Shown here piece by piece: positions 29,961-39,200 of a DNA stretch of 64,000 bases. Location: contig NZ_CP014222.1 in assembly GCF_000969645.2 (NCBI RefSeq), positions 1,739,740-1,803,739 of the forward strand, read 5' to 3'. The translations under genes and the position numbers were made by a program. Below the pieces are notes generated by a model. That model searched no databases, was not told the origin of the DNA, and saw nothing but the letters and a program-made list of their open reading frames with translations. Position 1 is the stretch's first letter; each line of letters starts with the position of its first letter. The DNA comes from Janthinobacterium sp. B9-8 (GTDB lineage Bacteria > Pseudomonadota > Gammaproteobacteria > Burkholderiales > Chitinibacteraceae).

Positions 29961-32159
29961 TTAAGCATGAAGCGCATCTGGCTGAATGAGCAAATCATCA
30001 GCCAGTGCCTGCAATTTTTCAAAATCCAGATACTGCAAAGCCTTTTCAACTTGCAGGCTAAACTGAGCATGTTCTGCGGAAAGCAGTGCTATTTTTTCAG
30101 CCCAGTTTTCTATTTCAGTGACCTGCCCACTGGCAATAAACAGCTGTAATTGCTGTATATCATCATGCGGCAAAGCTGGGCCAAGGGATTTGGGCAGCGG
30201 TAGCGTATAAACCGCAGCAGCATGTTGCAAGTGCAGGCAGAAATAAAAACGACTCCCCAGCTGCACGGCGCTCTCCACCTTCAGCTCGCCCCCCATACTT
30301 TTAACCATTTGCGAAGCAATCGCCAACCCTAGCCCATGCCCTTCCTTGGATTCGCTCTCTTGAGCCCGCTCAAAAGGAAGAAAAACCCGTGCATGATCAG
30401 ACTGATTCATCCCGACCCCGGTATCTTCTACCGCTACTTTAAGCTCAGATTGATCTGCGGAGCCAGCCTGCCACTCCAGCGTCAGTGAAATCACGCCATA
30501 GCGGGTAAACTTTGCAGAATTGGAAAGTAAATTCTGTAATACCTGACGTAAATGCTTCCAGTCTGCATAAAGCCACTCGGGGGCCTCGCCTTTTTGCAAA
30601 TAAATAAACCGATTTTGATACTGCGTGGCCAGTAACTCAGCCTGCCCCTGAATATCATCGATAAAATCCTGAAAGCACCCAGCAGTAAATTGCACATGAT
30701 GCTCAACCATTTCACCACGGGCATACTTTAACAATTCATCAATTAACTCTAATTGCTGTCCTGCACTACGCTCAACCACCATAGAAAAATTATCAAAAGA
30801 CTCCCCTCGCCGCATGCGCTTTGCGTAGGCAATCATGGTAGAGAGTGGCGCTCTTAAATCATGGCCGATATAAGCCAGTAATTTGGTTTTTAATTGATTG
30901 GCTAACTGCGCGTCTTTAACTGCCGCTTTTAGCTCTGCAGTCCGGCTATCCACTGCTTTTTCCAGCAATGCCTGCTGAGAATTCAAAGTATCAATTAAAG
31001 TTTTCTGTGCCGTTTCTTTTTCCTGTCTCGCCAACATCACCCGATCCATAATTGCCAGCAAAAAAGAAAGCATAGAGAAAACAATCACAAACAACATAAA
31101 ATGCTCACCCAGCACCTGCCCACTGGATAACACCCCAAATAAATCCAGCGCCCTTAAAATATTGCCCACCATTAAAATAAACAGGCCTCCCGCAAAGTAG
31201 CGCATCGCGTTTGCCCCCTTGCGTATTACCTGTAAAAAAATAGCCAATAGCAATGGCACCGTAATTAAAATCAGCAGTAAACCCATCATCGTGCCACGCT
31301 GATAATTGACACACTGGGATATAAAAATAGCCAATAGATTCCAAGCCAGCATCAGCTTGATGACCTTATCGCCCCAAGGCAAAAACACAGACAAATTAAG
31401 AAAGTGCCGCACAAACAATAAGAAAAACAAAGCGCAAATCTGGCCAAAAAAGGATAAAGAATGAACCGACCAGATGGTGCTTTCAGGCCAAAAATATAAA
31501 GCCCCATATCCACGCATGCACGCTTCATTCAATACAAAGAAAAAAATCGCCAAACCATGATAAAGAAATGAATGATCCCGCATAAAAATAAATAAGAGTA
31601 CGCAATAAAGCCCAACAATCCCAAACGCCCCCAGCAAGACGCCTGCCCATAACGACTCCGCCACCTCATTTTCCCTAAACGAAACAGGATCATAAACTGC
31701 AGGCGCTATGGCCATCGCCGTTTTGCTTTGCACCCTCAGCAAAATGACCACCCCTGCTTGGGCGGGCAGTTGCAAAGGAAAAACAGCATGCCTAGCTTTT
31801 ACCGGATGCAACGATAAAGGCGTATCCAGCCCCGCACTTGCCCTGCTTTGCCAGCGCCCGTTTTGCTGCATATAAAGCGTGACGGATTGTAAGCGAGGCG
31901 CGCCCATATCAAGCCAGCGCAACTGAGGCTGATCGGAAGGATTACGCACAATAAGCTTTAACCAGAAAACCGAATTGGAATAACCCAGATTATGGTGGCC
32001 GCTCATCAAAGGCGCGGCTTTTATGCTGGTGCTGATTTGATCGGCAGAAAGAGACTGCGTGTCTTCAATCATCTGATACGAAATAGCGCGATCAGCAGGC
32101 CTAGCGTCCTGGCTAGCGTATAGAAAAGAAGAAAGAAGAAACAACCATAAAAACCTCAC
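29961..32159 (-). CDS. 7TMR-DISM sensor histidine kinase
   Basis: The 732-residue membrane kinase begins with a signal peptide, then a periplasmic 7TMR-DISM extracellular domain (about residues 25-165, with NLGYSNSVFWLKLIVRNPS and WLDMGAPRLQSV), seven membrane helices (about 175-385), a coiled linker, the phosphoacceptor helix IGHDLRAPLSTMIAYAKRM and an ATPase domain (NLLSNSAKFTRYG, EDTGVGM, GHGLGLAIASQMV). A further helical region of about 85 residues follows the ATPase domain. DISM domains often bind carbohydrate-like ligands. It overlaps the upstream response regulator gene by 4 bp (ATGA). Confidence 0.9.
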   Translation of the reverse strand: MRFLWLFLLSSFLYASQDARPADRAISYQMIEDTQSLSADQISTSIKAAPLMSGHHNLGYSNSVFWLKLIVRNPSDQPQLRWLDMGAPRLQSVTLYMQQNGRWQSRASAGLDTPLSLHPVKARHAVFPLQLPAQAGVVILLRVQSKTAMAIAPAVYDPVSFRENEVAESLWAGVLLGAFGIVGLYCVLLFIFMRDHSFLYHGLAIFFFVLNEACMRGYGALYFWPESTIWSVHSLSFFGQICALFFLLFVRHFLNLSVFLPWGDKVIKLMLAWNLLAIFISQCVNYQRGTMMGLLLILITVPLLLAIFLQVIRKGANAMRYFAGGLFILMVGNILRALDLFGVLSSGQVLGEHFMLFVIVFSMLSFLLAIMDRVMLARQEKETAQKTLIDTLNSQQALLEKAVDSRTAELKAAVKDAQLANQLKTKLLAYIGHDLRAPLSTMIAYAKRMRRGESFDNFSMVVERSAGQQLELIDELLKYARGEMVEHHVQFTAGCFQDFIDDIQGQAELLATQYQNRFIYLQKGEAPEWLYADWKHLRQVLQNLLSNSAKFTRYGVISLTLEWQAGSADQSELKVAVEDTGVGMNQSDHARVFLPFERAQESESKEGHGLGLAIASQMVKSMGGELKVESAVQLGSRFYFCLHLQHAAAVYTLPLPKSLGPALPHDDIQQLQLFIASGQVTEIENWAEKIALLSAEHAQFSLQVEKALQYLDFEKLQALADDLLIQPDALHA

Positions 32160-32956
32160 TCAAAGCCCACCACTGCTGTTTGCCTGAACGCCGAGGGCGT
32201 CATACTGAAACGCTCTTTAAATGCCGTCGTAAAATTACAGGCATTTTGAAAACCGGATTGCTCCGCAATATCAATCACGCTCATTTGAGTTTTAGCCAGC
32301 AATTGCTTAGCGCTTAATAGTTTTTGCTCGCGAATATACGCAAAAACAGTCATCCCTAATTGAGCTTTAAATAGCTTACTCAGCTTTTTTTCATGCGTAC
32401 CAATCTGGCGGGCTAGTTCAGCCAAAGCAGGCGGCTGATATAGCTGCTCGGTAATTATCTGTATTGCCGCAGCAAGCAAAACCTCATCCTGATTTAAAAG
32501 CTGACCCTCACACACAGGGCGCTCTTTTTGTAAGCGGCGCGCAGACAGCGACAGATGCACGGCCACTCGTGCGATGACTTCCTCGGCGACAAAAGGCTTA
32601 CAAATAAAATCAACCGCACCGGTTGCAAAGCCATGCAGGCGATCATTGATTGCATTTGCAGCAGATAAAAACAATACCGGAATATGCATCAACTGCCGAT
32701 TAGCCTTCAATAAGCGACATGTTGCATAGCCATCCACCTTTGGCATATGCACATCCATCAGAATTAAATCAGGCGGATTAGCCTGCGCCCGCTGATAGCC
32801 CTGCTGTCCGTCAAAAGCCACGCTGATCCGATAATTCTGGCTGCGCAAAGCTTCCAGCAGCAGGCGTAATTCATCGACCGAATCATCAACAATCAGGATA
32901 TGGGGTTTATCTGATACGGCGTTTGGGGCAGTTTGACCATCAGGCAAATGGCGCAT
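32156..32956 (-). CDS. Response regulator with AraC-type DNA-binding domain
   Basis: The 266-residue protein has an N-terminal receiver (LIVDDSVDE, phosphoacceptor D68 in LILMDVHMPKVDG, Lys in ICKPF) and a C-terminal AraC/XylS double helix-turn-helix (ALAELARQIGTHEKKLSKLF, then VIDIAEQSGFQNACNFTTAF and FKERFSMTPSAFR). It is co-transcribed with, and overlaps, the 7TMR-DISM kinase gene. The giant autotransporter gene starts 343 bp away in the opposite direction and is an obvious candidate target, by inference. Confidence 0.92.
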   Translation of the reverse strand: MRHLPDGQTAPNAVSDKPHILIVDDSVDELRLLLEALRSQNYRISVAFDGQQGYQRAQANPPDLILMDVHMPKVDGYATCRLLKANRQLMHIPVLFLSAANAINDRLHGFATGAVDFICKPFVAEEVIARVAVHLSLSARRLQKERPVCEGQLLNQDEVLLAAAIQIITEQLYQPPALAELARQIGTHEKKLSKLFKAQLGMTVFAYIREQKLLSAKQLLAKTQMSVIDIAEQSGFQNACNFTTAFKERFSMTPSAFRQTAVVGFE

Positions 32957-33299
32957 AAGTCAGGCGTGAAAATGACAAAGGCGCAATCATAAACAGCTAT
33001 ACGATGGAAGCATAAATAAAAATTTTTCATTTTGAATACCCCCCCGCTAATTAGCGGCCCAATCCCCCTCGGTTTTGCCACGATATTTATTCCATTTAGC
33101 AAAGCTTTTATCCGCTTTAGCAAAAGTGCAGGCAGCAAAGCTCATTCAAACTCAAGCACTTAGCAAACGAAAAAGCGACTTCGTTTTATGCACGATCAAC
33201 TATTTCATTTTTAAAACAAATCAACAAAAAAATTTGTACGTATTCAGGCGACACACGCCAGCCGATTGATTCTTTTTGACTCCTTTGCAAAGACCTCTA
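32957..33299. other. Divergent region, AraC-type regulator / autotransporter
   Basis: This 343-bp A/T-rich space has no convincing gene. It contains CCCCCCCGC and TTAGCAAA...TTTAGCAAA direct repeats (near 33096-33170: TTTAGCAAAG, TTTAGCAAAA, TTAGCAAACG) spaced about 20 and 40 bp apart, which could be regulator sites. The autotransporter start lacks a strong ribosome-binding site. Confidence 0.4.
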
Positions 33300-36200
33300 A
33301 TGAAACGCATCGAACTCTCGCACCGCCTAACCAAATCCCAAGGCAAGTTTATCTCTGTGGCCATTTGTGCCGTCACCGGCATGCTGATTTATGGCAGCGC
33401 AGGCGCCGCGCCAAAAATGGTTATCACCGCCGAGCACACCGCCACGGCAGACAGCAATAATGAAATTAATGGCAATGAAGGCGGCGGTTTTTTTGTTGAA
33501 TCGGGCAAGTTGAATATCTCCAACACTACGGTTAAAAACTTCACCACCAAGGGTGGTGACGGCAGCGGCGGCGGCGCGGGTTTGGGCGGGGCTATTTTTA
33601 TTAATAGCGGCGCTGAAGTGGTTTTAGAAAATGTGAATTTCTCGGGTAATGCTGCGGTGGGTGGTGATGGAGGTAAAGGAACAACGGGTGGTGCATTAAA
33701 TGACCGCACCTACAGCACGTCTAGCGCCAAAGGCAAAAATGGCTCTACCCCAACACACGATCAATCCATGGATGTTAGCGGCACTACCGGAAGCAAAGGC
33801 GGAGTGGGTTCAAACTCTTCCAGCGCAATGGGTGAGGCAGGTGGGGACGGAGGCAATGGTTCAAGTGGTGGTGATCGCAATCCTTTCTTAATTACCGCCG
33901 TTACTGAAGCAACAGCAAGTCTGACCGCAGCTTCTGCTGCGGGAGTGACTGCAGCTGCGGATATTACTTGTCTCGCTGGCTGCAAGGCCTTAGCGGTTGC
34001 CGACGTTGCAATTGCAGCACTCGCAGAAGGCGCAGCCATTGCTGAGCTGGTCTTGTGGGACAAAGCGTTATCAAATGGCCAAGTAGGAATCGGCGGCGGC
34101 GGCGGTCAAGGTGGTAATGCAGGCGATAGCGCTTTTGCTATCGGCGGCAATGTAGGTGGCAAGGGTGGCGACGGGGGTAAAGGCGGTGCCAACTGGAGCG
34201 GCTCCAAATTTGATGGAGGCGCAAGTGGTGGCGATGCTGCGGATGGCGGCGTAGGCGGCAAAGGTGGCTTTGGTGCAGGGGGTGGCACGGGCGGCCAAGG
34301 CGGTAAAGGCGGCGACCCCGGCGTCTCAGAGCGTGATAACGGCCTTGATGGTGCAGGTGGTGCAGGTGGACAAGGCGGCTTTGGTGGCGGCACGGGATCA
34401 TCAGGTGATGGCCGTGATGGCATTGAAGGTGGCGCTGGCGGATCTGGCCTTGGCGGCTCTATTTTTGTTCGCGCAGGCGGCAAGCTCACCATCAAAGGCG
34501 ATGCCACTTTTGATCGAGGCAATGTGAGCGGTGGTAGCGGCGACAATCATGAAGATCATCTGGGTGAAGCAGGCAAGGAAGCAGGCTCTGATCTCTTTAT
34601 GATGAAAGGCTCCACGGTTGTACTTGATGCAGGCAAGGGCAAAACCATTACCTTTAATGGCAGCATTGCCGACGACAGCGCCGCAGGTCTGGATGGTGCC
34701 AGCAACACCAGCGGTAAAGGGGCAGATCTCACCGTTAAAAGCGGCCTCGTGGTATTTAACGAAGAAAACACCTACACCGGCCAAACCAAGATTGAAGGCG
34801 GCGCTTTACACGCCGAAGATGGCACGGGCATTCACAAACACAGCAATATCAATTTCACCGGCAACCATGATGGCGGCGTACTGGAAACCAATGGCAAATT
34901 TGATCGCTACACCGGCACGGCCAAAGATCGCGTGCAGTGGACAGGATCGGGCGGCTTTGCAGCGAGTGGCGGCGATTTAGAAGTCAGCCTGAATGGTGGT
35001 GCTCAGCGCACTTGGGGCGTCGAGGGCTTTGTGGGCGGCGACAATGCGCTGATTTTTGGCTCGGACACCGCAACAGATAATGTGATCTTTAAAAACGCCA
35101 TCGATATTGATGGCAAAACTGCAACGATCTTGGTCAACCCTGGCCAAGCCAAAGGCAAGCACGCGCAAATGGACGGCGTACTTTCTAACGGTAGCCTTGT
35201 GATTGGTGATGCAAATCATGCGGGCGAGTTGATTCTAAATGCCGCCAATACCTACCTTGGCGGCACCACCATCAAAGCTGGAAATTTACAATTATCTGAC
35301 AAGGCATCGTTAAATAAAGACGGTGCAGTGGCTGTTGAAAAAGATGCACAATTTGATCTAACAAAGACGGGCAATCAAGCGATTGGCACTTTGGCAGGCG
35401 CAGGAAAAGTGGCTCTGGCGGCTAATGCCCTAACGCTTAATCAGGGTGACGATACCACGTTCTCTGGCGTAATCAGCGGCGAGAAAGGCCATGTAATCAA
35501 GCAAGGCACAGGCAATCTCACCCTGTCTGGCGACAATACTTACCAAGGCCAGACCCAAATCAAAGAGGGCACGGTTACGCTAGATGGCAGCTTAGCCAGC
35601 TTGGACGTTAACGTGTCTGCGGGCGCCCTGCTCAATGATAATCAAGGCGGCTTGCATCAGGATGCCAAGCTTAACAACGATGGCTCCATCAATCTAAATG
35701 CCGATGACACGGTAGCCAGCCTAACTAACACCGGCACCATCAACGGTAACGGCACTACCCTCACCGCTAAAACCTACGCGCTAAATAATGGCTCGGTGAT
35801 TAATGCCAACCTAGGCTCGGGCGAACTCACCGCCAATGGCACGGTGACGCTCACCGGTACTAGCTCGGCTGAAAAAGTAAACGTAGCCAGCGGCGTGATG
35901 ACACTCTCCAGCGGCGAGCGCCTGCTGGACAGCAGCAATGTAACCGTCGACGGCAAACTGGTACTGGGCGGCAATGAAACCATAGGCACACTGGCAGGCA
36001 GCAAGGCAGACGGCGTACTTGAATTATCTGGCAGCCAGCTTACCCTGCAGCAAAATAAAGACACCACTTTTGCTGGCCAGCTCAATGACGCAGCGGGCAA
36101 TAAAGCCAGCGTATTAAAGCAAGGCATAGGCACCCTCACCCTGACGGGCGAGAACCATTTTGAAGGCAAAACCACCATCGCCCAAGGCGGCATTACGCTG

Positions 36201-39200
36201 GACGGCACGCTGGCTAGCCTTGATCTGGATGTGCAAAAAGACGGCACGCTGACAAATAACCAAGGCGGCTTAGCTGCGCTTGCCAAGCTCAATAACGATG
36301 GCATCGTCAATCAAAACCATGATGACACCATCAAAGCACTGATCAACACCGGCACCATTAATGCAAGCAAGGATGGCAAAGCCACGCTGACTGCCGACAC
36401 CTATGCGCTAAACGATGGCTCGGTGATTCATGCCAATCTGGGCAGTGGCTCACTTACAGCCCAAGACAATGTTTTACTCAACGGCACAAGCTCCGCCGAA
36501 CAAGTCTTAGTTAAAAACGGCGTAATGACTTTAGGCCATGCCGAGCGCTTACTGAACAGCAGCGCTGTAGTCGTTGACGGCAAGCTGGTGATGGGCGGCG
36601 ATGAAACCATAGGCACGCTGGCAGGTGCAGCAAGTGGCGTAGTGGAATTATCCGGCAGCAAGCTGACGCTGGAACAAACCACAAACACCATCTTTGATGG
36701 CGTGATTCAAGATAAAGACGGCGACAAAGGCAGCTTACTCAAGCACGGCAAGGGCGAAATTACGCTTAATGGCGATCACACCTTTAGTGGCGACACCACG
36801 GTAGATGGCGGCAAAGTGCAGCTTAACGGCACACTGATCAGCAAAACGGTTCATGTCACCACGGGCACAATGACGCTGGGATCGGCCGAGCGCCTGCTCG
36901 ACAGCAGCGATGTGACCGTTGACGACACGCTCATCATGGGTGGCAATGAAACCATAGGCACGCTGGCGGGCACTACAGCCAAAGCCGTGGTGGATTTGAA
37001 CGGCGGCAAGCTGACCTTACTGCAAGAAACAGATACGAGTTATGCGGGCCAAATTGATGATGCAAGCGCCATCGCCGGCAGCTTACTCAAGCAAGGAAAA
37101 GGCACGCTCACGCTCGCGGGCAATAGCCATTATCTAGGCAACACCACCATTGCACAGGGTGGCATTACTTTAGATGGCACGCTGGAAAGCCTGAATCTGG
37201 ATGTGCAAAAAAACGGCACGCTGACCAACAACCAAGGCGGCCTGTCTGCACTGGCTAAGCTGAACAACGACGGCATCGTTAATCAAAATAGCGATGACAC
37301 GATTAAAGCGCTGGTGAATACCGGCACCATCAACAAAAGCACCGATGGCAAAGCCACGCTGACCGCAGAGACCTATGCGCTAAACGAAGGCTCGGTGATT
37401 CATGCCAATCTGGGTACGGGGATTGTGGCGGCCAATGGCAAAGTAGCGCTCAACGGCACAAGCTCGGCGCAAACCGTGAACGTTGAAAGCGGCGTGATGA
37501 CCTTGGGCTCGGCTGAGCGTTTGCTAGACAGCAGCGATGTTACCGTCAATGGCAAGCTAGTTTTGGGTGGCAATGAAACCATCGGCACTCTAACCGGTGC
37601 AGCAAGCGGCGTGGTGGAATTGTCCGGCAGCAAGCTGACGCTGGAACAAAACCACAACACTGTGTTTGATGGCGTGATTCAGGATAAAGACGGTGACAAA
37701 GGCACGCTGCTAAAACACGGCACAGGCGAAATCACCCTTAACGGTAATCACACCTTTAGCGGCGACACCACGGTTGATGGCGGCAAAGTGCAGCTTAACG
37801 GCACGCTGGTCAGCAAAACCGTCCATGTCACAAAAGGCACGCTCACCCTTGGCTCAGCCGAACGCCTGCTAAACACCAGCGATGTAACCGTTGATGACAC
37901 GCTGATTATGGGCGGCAATGAAACCATCGGCACACTGGCAGGCAAAACAGCCAAGGCCATTGTTGACCTGAATGGTGGCAAGCTGACATTACAGCAAGAC
38001 AAAGACACGCACTATGCAGGCCAAATTAATGATAGGTATGAAGGCAAAGGCAGCGTACTTAAGCAGGGGGAAAGCACGCTAACACTCACGGGCAACAGCC
38101 ATTACTTCGGCGATACCACGATCGAACAAGGTGGAATAACTTTAGATGGCACGCTAGCCAGCAAGTATCTTGATGTGCAGAAAAACGGCAAGCTGACGAA
38201 TAATCAGGGTGGCCTATCTGCGCTGGCCACGCTGAACAACGACGGCATCGTCAATCAAAACAGCGATGACACCATTGCGGCCTTGATCAACACCGGCACC
38301 ATTAACGCAAGCGCAGACGGCAAAGCCACCCTCACCGCCAAAACCTATGCGCTAAACGAAGGCTCGGTGATTAACGCCAATCTGGGCACAGGCATTGTGA
38401 CGGCCAACGGCAAAGTTGCGCTCAACGGCACAAGCACGGCGCAAACTGTCAACGTGGCAAGTGGCGTGATGACTTTAGGCTCTGCAGAGCGTTTGCTGAA
38501 TACGAGCGATGTAAGCGTCGATGGCAAGCTCATCTTGGGCGGCAATGAAACTATCGGCACGCTGGCTGGCACGGCAAGTGGCGTTGTTGATCTGAATGCA
38601 GGCAAGCTGACCCTGCTGCAAAATAAAGACACCCTGTTTGCGGGCCAGATCAATGACGCGCAAACCGGCAAGGGCAGCGTGGTCATACAAGGCACGGGCA
38701 CCATCACCCTGACGGGCAATAACCAATACCAGGGCGATACCACCATAGAGCAAGGCGGCATCCGCCTTGCTGGCTCGCTCGCCAGCCTGAATATCAGCGT
38801 GCAAAAGAACGGCATGCTGACAAATAATCAAGGCGGCCTGGCTGAGCAAGCGAAGTTAAGCAACGATGGCGTGGTGAATCAAAACCATAACGACACCATT
38901 GCCGCGCTGATCAACACCGGCACCATCAACGCCAGCTTGGACGGCAAAGCCACCCTCACCGCTAAAACTTACGCGCTCAATGGTGGATCTGTCATCAACG
39001 CCAACCTTGGATCGGGCAGCCTGATTGCCAATGGCAATGTAGCGCTCAATGGCACGAGCGCCGCTGAATCGATCAAAATTGATTCCGGCATTACCACGCT
39101 GGGCTCAGCAGACCGCTTATTAGGCACGGCCAAAGTCAGCATTGCGGGCAAGCTGGTCTTGGGCGGCAATGAAACCATTGCTCAGCTAACAGGCAGCGGC

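Noticed and set aside
34106..34546. Proline-rich minus-strand frame opposite the Gly-rich autotransporter zone
   Set aside because: Runs of Pro are simply the complement of Gly codons (GGC/GGT); there is no start signal.
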